Shown in pieces: positions 1-5,923 of a stretch of 8,412 bases of DNA. The translations under genes and the position numbers were made by a program. Origin of the DNA: Planctomycetia bacterium (lineage in GTDB: Bacteria; Planctomycetota; Phycisphaerae; Phycisphaerales; SM1A02). The notes under the pieces are model-generated. The model worked only from the letters and a program-made list of their open reading frames with translations, was not told the origin of the DNA and made no database searches. How positions within the stretch are numbered: the stretch's first letter is position 1; each line of letters begins with the position of its first letter. The DNA lies in NCBI GenBank assembly GCA_005799475.1, contig SYGQ01000012.1:1-8412 (forward strand). Reading direction: 5' to 3'.

Positions 1-423
1 GATGAAGCGGAGCGCCGCGCCGTGGTCGATGCCGAGTCGGCGCGTGCCGCTGCCGAAGCAGCCGCGCGGACCGCGGCCGAAGCCGACGCCACGCGTCGTG
101 CCGCAGAACAAGAGACGGAACGCCTCGCCGCTGCCGCGAGTGCCGTTGCCGAAGCCGAAGCCGCCGCGAAAGCCGAGTCAGAGCGACGCGCCAAAGATCC
201 TCTCTGGTACCTCACGCCGACCTCGCGAAAGATGGTGGATCGAAGCGCCGAGCAACTCGCACGGACAACCGACGCGGCCACCGTCGCTCAACTTGTGCGC
301 GGGTATGAGTCCAGATTGCCGTCTGTGAAGGATGACCTAAGGCCCGCCATCGAAGCCATGCTCACGAACGCCAAGAAGCGACTCACCGAACTCAGCCCCG
401 CTGCGGTCGACGCGCCGCAATGA
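1..423 (+). CDS. 3' part of an alanine/glutamate-rich coiled-coil protein, function unknown
   Basis: The reading frame is open from the first base and ends at TGA 421-423, so the start lies outside the window; a GTG at 22 is an internal possibility only. The first roughly 60 visible residues are almost all Ala, Glu, Arg, Asp and Lys in heptad-like order (repeats of the type AEAEAAAKAESERR). This predicts a long charged alpha-helix or coiled coil like the stalk of TolA-type or other envelope-spanning proteins. A more normal-looking C-terminal part of about 70 residues follows (KDPLWYLTPTSRKMVDRSAE and on), probably helical, ending in a short Pro/Ala tail. No catalytic motif is visible and I do not recognise the family. 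The Fe-S protein gene starts 27 bp downstream on the same strand, so readthrough into the feo genes is possible, but a functional link is not shown. The coding call rests on the open frame and the sensible C-terminal half. Confidence 0.75.
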   Translation, partial: DEAERRAVVDAESARAAAEAAARTAAEADATRRAAEQETERLAAAASAVAEAEAAAKAESERRAKDPLWYLTPTSRKMVDRSAEQLARTTDAATVAQLVRGYESRLPSVKDDLRPAIEAMLTNAKKRLTELSPAAVDAPQ

Positions 424-432
424 CGGCCGAAC

Positions 433-437
433 AAGGA
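433..437 (+). promoter_or_regulatory. Probable ribosome binding site of the BFD-like gene
   Basis: AAGGA lies 13 bases before the ATG at 451. It is the only purine-rich Shine-Dalgarno-like stretch in the 27-bp gap after the upstream stop codon. The spacing is longer than ideal. Confidence 0.45.
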
Positions 438-450
438 CGGGCTGGCGCCG

Positions 451-771
451 ATGGAACTTGACGACAATGTTTGCCTTTGCATGCGCGTGAGCTTGCGCAA
501 GGTTGCGTCGCATCTCGAAGTGCAGCGCCCCGTTGTGGCGAGCCAACTTTCAGAGTGCTTCGGGGCTGGCACTGGGTGCGGATGGTGCGTACCCACCCTC
601 GAAGCTCTGCACCGGCGTTTCGCGAATGGAGAAACAATCGCGTGCCATCTTGACTCTGCGGCATACGCGGAAGCTCGCGCCCAGTACAAGGAACAAAAGA
701 AGCTCGCCAGGGAGCTCGCGGCACGCGAGACTCCATCCGGCCCAGTTGATTCTGAGACTGAGTCTCAATAG
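451..771 (+). CDS. BFD-like [2Fe-2S] protein at the head of the feo operon
   Basis: This 106-residue soluble protein has the bacterioferritin-associated-ferredoxin (Fer2_BFD) cysteine pattern. Cys8-x-Cys10 near the N-terminus is followed, 32 residues on, by Cys43-x2-Cys46 in the sequence GAGTGCGWC, which matches the family's typical GAGTGCGxC. Residues 5-60 form the whole domain, and the family normally binds one [2Fe-2S] cluster through these four cysteines. Cys36 and Cys64 are extra. The remaining 45 residues are a charged helical tail rich in Lys, Arg and Glu that is not part of the basic fold. In known BFD the cluster passes electrons to bacterioferritin to release iron. No bacterioferritin gene is in the window; instead feoA starts 9 bp downstream and feoB follows. 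An electron-transfer or iron/redox-sensing role in Fe(II) uptake, comparable to FeoC, is my inference. The domain call is strong and the precise role is open. Confidence 0.85.
   Translation: MELDDNVCLCMRVSLRKVASHLEVQRPVVASQLSECFGAGTGCGWCVPTLEALHRRFANGETIACHLDSAAYAEARAQYKEQKKLARELAARETPSGPVDSETESQ
753..767 (+). repeat. Perfect inverted repeat just before feoA
   Basis: TGAGAC-TGA-GTCTCA is a perfect 6-bp inverted repeat with a 3-bp spacer. It spans the last codons of the BFD-like gene and ends 13 bp before the feoA ATG. It could be an operator, or an RNA hairpin affecting feoA translation, since feoA has no clear Shine-Dalgarno sequence. It does not match the Escherichia coli Fur consensus or the IdeR consensus. 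A chance palindrome inside coding sequence is also possible. Confidence 0.35.
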
Positions 772-780
772 CATCCGCCA

Positions 781-1041
781 ATGGCTGACGGCACCCAGGT
801 TCGCATCCCCCTGAGCCAACTCGCGCGGGGCCAACGAGCGGTCGTTGAGTGCGCCGCGCTCGACGCGTTGCCGATCGATCACAAATGCCTGCTCGCCGCC
901 ATGGGACTTGGGGAGTCATGCCAGGTTCGAGTCTGCCGCCCCGGAAGTCCGTGCATCGTGCAGGTCGACCAGACGAGACTCGGACTCCCACGCAGCCTCG
1001 CCGACAAGATCTTCGTCACGCCACTCGACGGCGGCACATGA
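781..1041 (+). CDS. feoA: FeoA, ferrous iron transport accessory protein
   Basis: This 86-residue cytoplasmic protein has the FeoA SH3-like beta-barrel pattern. It begins with a leader of the type I-x-L-x-x-L-x-x-G-x-x-A-V-V-E, then has a helix ending in the family hallmark MGLGESCQVRV (about residues 41-51), a Pro-Gly-Ser-Pro turn, and a final strand pair (IVQVDQTRLGLPRSLADKI). FeoA proteins are thought to bind the FeoB G-domain or N-domain and tune Fe(II) transport. The length is normal for a stand-alone FeoA. ATG 781 is the first in-frame start after the preceding stop, 9 bp away, but no good Shine-Dalgarno sequence precedes it, so translation may depend on coupling to the upstream gene. 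The stop TGA (1039-1041) overlaps the feoB ATG in ATGA, which supports one polycistronic message. Confidence 0.93.
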   Translation: MADGTQVRIPLSQLARGQRAVVECAALDALPIDHKCLLAAMGLGESCQVRVCRPGSPCIVQVDQTRLGLPRSLADKIFVTPLDGGT

Positions 1042-3020
1042 CGCCGCGCGCGGTGACTTCGCGTGTGCCGCGGATCGCCCTCTTGGGCAACCCCAACACG
1101 GGAAAGAGCACGCTCTACAACCGTCTGTGCGGGCTCCGCACGAAGACCGCGAACTTCCCTGGGAGTACGACCGAACATCAGGTCGGGCGCTGTGCCATCG
1201 GGCCCGGCGCTGACGCCGAGATCATCGACCTTCCGGGGATCTACAGCCTTGTGCTCGAGATCCCCGAGAGTCGCCTGTGCCGCGACTGTCTCGAAGGCAA
1301 GATCGGCGACGGCCGACCCGACGCGGCGCTCGTCGTCCTCGACGCGAACAATCTCCCGCGCCACCTCCAGTTCGCCGCCAGTGCGCTGCGGCGTGGAATC
1401 CCAACAGTCGTAGCCATCAACATGATCGACACCGCGAAACGCCGCGGACTCTCACTTGACGAGCACGCGGCATCGATGGAGCTTGGGGTTCCTGTCGTTG
1501 CCGTCTCCGCGCGCTCGGGGGAGGGAATCGATCGACTGCGCGAAGCGTTGGCTGGGGTGACCGCTCCAGACGCGGCGCGCCCTCTGCCTCGACTCCCCCT
1601 CCCCGACACCGAAATCGGATCGAGCGCTGCCGTCCGCTGGGCTGCTGAAGTGTTCGGCACGATCGCGTCTCATCCCCGAACCGACGACGAGGACGGGCGC
1701 ACACTCCGCGACCGCCTCGACGACGCCTTCACACATCCCGTGGCCGGAATTCTTGTGTTTGCCGTCGCCATGGTGTGCCTCTTCGCGGCGATCTACTGGC
1801 TCGCACAATTCCCGATGGATGCCGTCGATGGCACCTTTGCGTGGCTCGCCTCGGGCGTCGAGGCGATCGTCCCGCCCGGCGTGCTTCAGGATCTCCTTGT
1901 CCACGGCGTCGTCGGCGGTGTCGCCGCAACCGTCGTGTTTCTCCCGCAGATCGTGCTCCTCTTCTTTCTGCTGTCACTTCTTGAGGATTCGGGCTACCTC
2001 GCGCGCGCCGCGTTTGCGGTCGATCGAGTGATGCGCCGCGTCGGGCTTCCCGGGCAAGCGTTCATGCCGCTCCTGTCGGCTCACGCGTGCGCGCTCCCAG
2101 CGATCATGTCGACCCGTCTGATCCCGAACCCGCGCGACAGGCTCGCCACGATCCTCGTGTGTCCGTTCATGAGTTGCAGCGCGCGTGTCCCGGTGTATGT
2201 GCTCCTCATCAGTCTGCTCTTTGTCGGTGAACCACTCCTCGCGGGTCTCGCGTTCACAGGCTGCTATGCGCTGGGCGCGATCGCCGCGCTCGGCACCGCG
2301 AAAATCCTCCGCGTCACGACGCTCAGGGGACCGTCGACGCCGATGGTGCTGGAACTGCCCGAGTACCGACTTCCGAGCGTGCGCACCGCCGTCGGCGTGG
2401 CCATTGAACGGGGACTGCTCTTCCTGCGCAGCGCCGGAAGCGTGATCTTGTCCATCGCCATCGTGATGTGGTGGCTCAGTGCGTACCCGAAGGCCGAGGC
2501 GGATCCGAGGAGCGAGTCGTTGCGCCAGCAAGCCGCGGCGCACTCTGCGACGGATCCATCTCGCGCTGAAGGACTCGAAGGAGAAGCGACACGCCTTGAT
2601 GCACGCCGACAGCAGGCCGAGTCGTTCGCCGGAAGGCTTGGGTCGGCCTTCGAGCCGATCTTCGCACCCATCGGACTGGATCGGCAGTTGACGGTCGCCG
2701 TGCTCACGAGTTTCCTCGCGCGCGAAGTGTTCACGACGACGGTGTTCGTCCTCGCAGGTGCGGGAGACGACGCCCGCGTCGATCAGCCATCGACGCTCGA
2801 CGCCCTCAAACACTCGCAGCGCGATGACGGGACACCGGTCTTCACGACGGCCACAGCGGCGTCCCTTCTGGTGTTCTATGTCCTCGCGATGCAGTGCCTG
2901 CCGACGCTCGTCGTCGTCGCGCGCGAGACCGGCTCGTGGCGCTGGCCTCTGGCGCAATTGGCGTACATGTCGCTGCTGGCGTACTTCGCCGCGTGGCTGA
3001 CTTTCAGGTGCCTCGCGTGA
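1038..3020 (+). CDS. feoB: FeoB, GTP-dependent ferrous iron transporter
   Basis: The 660-residue inner-membrane protein has a GTPase domain fused to a transport domain. G1 is GNPNTGKST (17-25), G2 lies in FPGSTTEH (40-47), G3 is DLPG (64-67), G4 is NMID (128-131) and G5 is SARSGEG (157-163). A helical linker to about residue 230 precedes the membrane core. The first gate motif carries Cys351 (ACALPAIMSTR) and the next conserved segment is CPFMSCSARVPVY with Cys375 and Cys380. A soluble coiled insertion (about 490-540) is followed by the second gate around Ala561-Arg562-Glu563, then the last helices (LLVFYVLAMQCLPTL). The gate reads AHAC instead of the GFGC of the Escherichia coli protein, a variant I associate with Bacteroidota and planctomycetes. 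The start is set at ATG 1038 because it overlaps the feoA stop and gives the normal N-terminus. The frame is open further upstream to 849, but that would overlap feoA heavily. Confidence 0.96.
   Translation: MTPRAVTSRVPRIALLGNPNTGKSTLYNRLCGLRTKTANFPGSTTEHQVGRCAIGPGADAEIIDLPGIYSLVLEIPESRLCRDCLEGKIGDGRPDAALVVLDANNLPRHLQFAASALRRGIPTVVAINMIDTAKRRGLSLDEHAASMELGVPVVAVSARSGEGIDRLREALAGVTAPDAARPLPRLPLPDTEIGSSAAVRWAAEVFGTIASHPRTDDEDGRTLRDRLDDAFTHPVAGILVFAVAMVCLFAAIYWLAQFPMDAVDGTFAWLASGVEAIVPPGVLQDLLVHGVVGGVAATVVFLPQIVLLFFLLSLLEDSGYLARAAFAVDRVMRRVGLPGQAFMPLLSAHACALPAIMSTRLIPNPRDRLATILVCPFMSCSARVPVYVLLISLLFVGEPLLAGLAFTGCYALGAIAALGTAKILRVTTLRGPSTPMVLELPEYRLPSVRTAVGVAIERGLLFLRSAGSVILSIAIVMWWLSAYPKAEADPRSESLRQQAAAHSATDPSRAEGLEGEATRLDARRQQAESFAGRLGSAFEPIFAPIGLDRQLTVAVLTSFLAREVFTTTVFVLAGAGDDARVDQPSTLDALKHSQRDDGTPVFTTATAASLLVFYVLAMQCLPTLVVVARETGSWRWPLAQLAYMSLLAYFAAWLTFRCLA
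3006..3010 (+). promoter_or_regulatory. Ribosome binding site deciding the GTG start at 3017
   Basis: AGGTG within the last feoB codons lies 6 bp before GTG 3017. Together with the GTGA overlap it supports that start over the upstream in-frame ATG at 2894. Confidence 0.6.
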
Positions 3021-3238
3021 ACGAGAGCCCATTCCCGATCGGTGACTGGCAGTTCTGGGTCGCCTCGCTTGCCGTGCTCGGTGCACTCGCGGTCCTCATC
3101 AAGCCGCTTGTCGCCCGCCGCCGTCGCACGCGTGCGTGCCCGAACTGCACGGACTCCGGTGGTTCGCCCGGTGCCCCACGGAGAGCCGATCTCACTGTCG
3201 AAGGGGCGCGGCCGAAGTCGCCAACGAATCCGCGCTAG
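3017..3238 (+). CDS. Small FeoB-associated membrane protein with a CxxC motif
   Basis: Starting at GTG 3017, which overlaps the feoB stop in GTGA, this encodes 73 residues. A short N-terminal stretch with Asp-Trp-Gln precedes one transmembrane helix (about residues 12-32, WVASLAVLGALAVLIKPLV). A strongly basic cluster (RRRRTR, about 35-40) should place the rest in the cytoplasm by the positive-inside rule. A Cys-Pro-Asn-Cys motif follows, then a Gly/Ser/Pro/Arg-rich tail. This layout matches the FeoB-associated Cys-rich membrane proteins found directly after feoB in several phyla, though those often have more cysteines than the two seen here. The CxxC pair could bind Fe(II) leaving the FeoB pore or act as a redox switch; that role is an inference. 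The stop codon TAG lies in the CTAG shared with ispD on the other strand. Confidence 0.75.
   Translation: MNESPFPIGDWQFWVASLAVLGALAVLIKPLVARRRRTRACPNCTDSGGSPGAPRRADLTVEGARPKSPTNPR
3235..3238. other. Shared CTAG: overlapping stop codons of convergent genes
   Basis: The plus-strand stop TAG is 3236-3238 and the ispD stop TAG is the complement of 3235-3237. The two convergent operons therefore overlap by 3 bases inside one palindromic tetranucleotide. No terminator can lie between them, so each transcript must run into the other gene's antisense strand unless termination occurs inside coding sequence. Confidence 0.9.
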
Positions 3239-4026
3239 AAACGCTTGTGCGCTGGGCGTTCTTCGGCCACCCGGAATCCCATGATGGCCCGAACGAGCGC
3301 AAGGTCGCTCGCTGAAGTGACCTTGATGTTGCGCGCCTCCCCGTCGACCACGAGGACCCGTTCGCCGAGCCTCTCGACGAGCATGGCATCATCGGTCGCG
3401 CCAGTGAGATCCCCTGCCGAGTAGGCGCGACGAAGCAGCGATGCCTCGAAAACCTGCGGTGTCTGCGCGGCCACGAGGCGTGCACGCGGCACGGTCTCGA
3501 CCACTCGACGGCCCGACACCCCCTCGCGACCAGCCTCGCCGAGGATCGCGTCGGCCACTGCGTCATCAGGGGCGGCCGTGAAGGTTTCGTCGGTCACTCG
3601 CTTGATGGTCGCGTGGATGGGTTCTCCGGGAATGACCGCCGCGGCGACCTGTGCGGCATCGAAGAGACGCGCCAAGAGCTCCTGGCTCACGCCGGGCCGC
3701 GCCGCGTCATGCACAGCGACATGTGTGGCATCGGTTGGTACCGCCTCGAGCGCATTTTTCACGCTTTCCCAGCGCTCCTTGCGACCGCCGGCCACGATGA
3801 CGGCACCGTGGAATCCCAACTGCGCCCCGTACCGGCTTCGAAACTCCTCGAGACTCTCGGGCGGCGCGGCCACGATGATGCGCACGACCTCTTCGCGCTT
3901 GGTGAAGGCCTCGACGGTCCGAAGGAGCAGTGGGCGTCCGCCGAGGTCCTGCCCAAGCTTGTCGCTTCCAAACCTCGAGGACAGGCCCGCCGCTGGAATG
4001 ATGACCGCAACGCGCATCTGGCTCAT
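3235..4026 (-). CDS. ispD: IspD, 2-C-methyl-D-erythritol 4-phosphate cytidylyltransferase
   Basis: The 263-residue enzyme couples MEP and CTP to CDP-methylerythritol and pyrophosphate, the third step of the non-mevalonate isoprenoid pathway in the cytoplasm. The CTP-binding loop is PAAGLSSRFGSDK (11-23), followed by AGGRKERWESVKNAL (79-93), the hallmark VHDAARP (105-111), TIKR (140-143), ETVPR (177-181), QTPQVF (188-193), a TDDA (211-214), and NIKVTSASDL near the C-terminus. It is longer than the roughly 230 residues usual for IspD. An extra stretch of about 20 residues lies between TIKR and ETVPR. The start at 4026 overlaps the hscA stop (ATGA) and has an excellent AAGGAG 8 bases upstream; a second ATG three codons later is less likely. 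The frame is open further upstream, but that region is hscA in another frame. Confidence 0.95.
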   Translation of the reverse strand: MSQMRVAVIIPAAGLSSRFGSDKLGQDLGGRPLLLRTVEAFTKREEVVRIIVAAPPESLEEFRSRYGAQLGFHGAVIVAGGRKERWESVKNALEAVPTDATHVAVHDAARPGVSQELLARLFDAAQVAAAVIPGEPIHATIKRVTDETFTAAPDDAVADAILGEAGREGVSGRRVVETVPRARLVAAQTPQVFEASLLRRAYSAGDLTGATDDAMLVERLGERVLVVDGEARNIKVTSASDLALVRAIMGFRVAEERPAHKRF

Positions 4027-5903
4027 GTCGTCGACTCCTTGGATGGTGTGACCATCCCCTTCAGACTCTCTGAAATCGCGTGCTCGTGCACCCGCATGCT
4101 CACCCGGTCGAGTCGTTCCTTCGCGTTCTGGAAGGCATCGGCATCGAGTGTGGGATCGCTCCTCGTTGCGAGCCCGATGAACGACTCGACTTCGGCCATG
4201 GCGCGTTCCACCTCCCCGAGATAGTCCGCGTCGAGTTGGCCGCGCGTGCGCGCGAGTGCATCCGTGATCCACTTGAGATCGAGTCGCGAGTGGACCGCGA
4301 GATCCGCAGCGCGGTGGCGTGCCATGTCGGCACGGGCGTGCGTCACGCTGTCGCGCTCCATCGCCTCGACCTCCGATTCGGTGAGCCCGTAGGTCGGCAC
4401 GACTTGCACGCCGGCTCGGCACCCACTTCGGCGCTCGATCGCCTCAACCTGAAGGACGCCATTGGCGTCGACGAGGAACTCAACCTCAATCTGCGGAATC
4501 CCTGCCGGCATCGGCGGGAGACCGCGCAGCGTGAATCGCGCAAGCGAGCGGCAGTCAGACACCATTTCCCGTTCGCCCTGCAGCACATGCATGTCGACCC
4601 CGGTCTGACCATCGACACTCGTCGAAAACATCTCCGTCGCGCGCGTTGGGATCGACGCGTTGCGGTGGATGAGCTTGGCCACGCCACCACCGATCGTCTC
4701 GAGCCCCAGCGAGAGCGGAATGACATCGAGGAGCAAGAGGTCGCTTCTGTGCCCGGCGAGGATCGATCCCTGCACCGCCGCGCCGAGCGCGACAACAAGA
4801 TCTGGGTCGAGCGCCGTGTAGGGCTCAATGCCGAAGCGCTCGCGCACGGCCGCACGGACGATCGGCATGCGTGTCGAGCCGCCAACGAGGACAACGCGGT
4901 CCACGGCGACGCCGTGCGCGTCACGCAGGGCGCGGTCGCACGCTCGGATCGTCCGCTCGACGAAGGGCGCGGCGAGCCGCTCGAGTTCCTCCCGTGTGAC
5001 CTCGCGCCGCAGCGTCACCGAGCCGAAGTCAATCGCCAGCGGGACCCGTGTCGACTCGCTGAGCGCGATCTTCGCGGCCTCCGCAAAGTCACGCACGGCC
5101 TGCCGCGCCGAGGGCGTGGCGAACGAATCCACGGAGACGCCGCACGACTGCGCGGCTTCGCGAAGCAGCGCCTGCGCCAACGAGTGGTCGATGTCGTCGC
5201 CCCCGAGGCGCGTGTCGCCCGCGGTCGCCAGCACCTCGAACACACTTCCGATCGCCTCGTCCGCACTCACACGGAGGATCGTGATGTCGAATGTCCCGCC
5301 GCCGAAGTCGAAGACCGCAATGACCTGCCCATGACGCCGCGTCGTGACCCCGTACGCCAGCGCGGCGGCTGTAGGCTCGTTGATGATCCGCGTGGGCTCG
5401 AGACCAGCCAGTCGAGCGGCGTCCCGCGTGGCCTGCCGTTGCCCGTCGTCGAAGTACGCGGGCACCGTGATGACCGCGCGCCTGACCTCGACGCCCAGCG
5501 CCGCCTCTGCCGACTCCTTGAGTTCACGAAGGATGCTTGCAGCGACCTCCTGCGGCAACACGCGTTGCGATCCCGTATCAATGGCGGCAAGGCCTCGCAC
5601 CCCCTCGACCACCCGGTACTGCAGCCCCTCGACAGCATCGGCAGACTCTGCAAACGACCGTCCCATCAATCGTTTCGCGCTGACCACGGTCTCGTGCGGA
5701 AACTCGATCGCGCGTGCGCGCGCCTCCGCGCCAACGCTGACCGCAACCGCCCCGGCGTACCGCACCGCCGATGGCAACAGTCGGCCGCCCGCGCGCAGCG
5801 GCAGGACGCGCGGCCCCCGCTCGTCGCAGTACGCGACCAGCGAGTTCGTGGTGCCAAGGTCGATGCCCACGATCGGATCGCTCAATGCTCCGGCGGGCGT
5901 CAT
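4023..5903 (-). CDS. hscA: HscA-like Hsp70 chaperone (Fe-S protein assembly)
   Basis: The 626-residue protein is a complete Hsp70. Phosphate-1 loop GIDLGTTNS is at 13-21, ITVPAYFDD at 145-153, connect region INEPTAAA at 174-181, phosphate-2 DFGGGTFD at 199-206, and the adenosine motif VVLVGGSTRMP near 338-348. The substrate domain begins with DVIPLSLGLET, and a helical lid of about 110 residues ends the protein. Several segments resemble HscA more than DnaK: AKRLMGRS, DGQTGVDMHVLQGEREMV, DCRSLARFTLRGLPPMPAG, and GLTESEVEAM. The length is also close to HscA (about 616) rather than DnaK (about 638). HscA with HscB helps pass Fe-S clusters from IscU to target proteins, but neither partner gene is in the window. 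ATG 5903 is 20 bp after the sigma gene stop with no clear Shine-Dalgarno sequence. Assignment to Hsp70 is certain; the HscA subfamily is likely. Confidence 0.88.
   Translation of the reverse strand: MTPAGALSDPIVGIDLGTTNSLVAYCDERGPRVLPLRAGGRLLPSAVRYAGAVAVSVGAEARARAIEFPHETVVSAKRLMGRSFAESADAVEGLQYRVVEGVRGLAAIDTGSQRVLPQEVAASILRELKESAEAALGVEVRRAVITVPAYFDDGQRQATRDAARLAGLEPTRIINEPTAAALAYGVTTRRHGQVIAVFDFGGGTFDITILRVSADEAIGSVFEVLATAGDTRLGGDDIDHSLAQALLREAAQSCGVSVDSFATPSARQAVRDFAEAAKIALSESTRVPLAIDFGSVTLRREVTREELERLAAPFVERTIRACDRALRDAHGVAVDRVVLVGGSTRMPIVRAAVRERFGIEPYTALDPDLVVALGAAVQGSILAGHRSDLLLLDVIPLSLGLETIGGGVAKLIHRNASIPTRATEMFSTSVDGQTGVDMHVLQGEREMVSDCRSLARFTLRGLPPMPAGIPQIEVEFLVDANGVLQVEAIERRSGCRAGVQVVPTYGLTESEVEAMERDSVTHARADMARHRAADLAVHSRLDLKWITDALARTRGQLDADYLGEVERAMAEVESFIGLATRSDPTLDADAFQNAKERLDRVSMRVHEHAISESLKGMVTPSKESTT
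4035..4040 (-). promoter_or_regulatory. Strong ribosome binding site of ispD inside the hscA 3' end
   Basis: On the minus strand AAGGAG is followed by 8 bases and then ATG 4026. It fixes the ispD start and suggests that ispD can be initiated independently, as well as being coupled to hscA. Confidence 0.8.
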
Positions 5904-5923
5904 GCGTCGGGAGTCTACGACCG

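Noticed and set aside
1..180. GCC-GAA-rich repetitive DNA as a repeat element
   Set aside because: The repetition follows codons of an Ala/Glu coiled coil and is not a phase-independent DNA repeat.
424..450. Fur- or IdeR-type operator before the iron operon
   Set aside because: The 27-bp gap has no palindrome and nothing resembling the known Fur or IdeR consensus sequences.
849..1037. Upstream extension of feoB in the same frame
   Set aside because: It would overlap most of feoA and adds 63 Arg-rich residues before the normal FeoB N-terminus. The ATGA junction at 1038 is much better.
2894..3016. Upstream extension of the small CxxC membrane protein into feoB
   Set aside because: It adds an Arg-rich shadow translation inside conserved feoB sequence. 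GTG 3017 has a ribosome binding site and overlaps the feoB stop.
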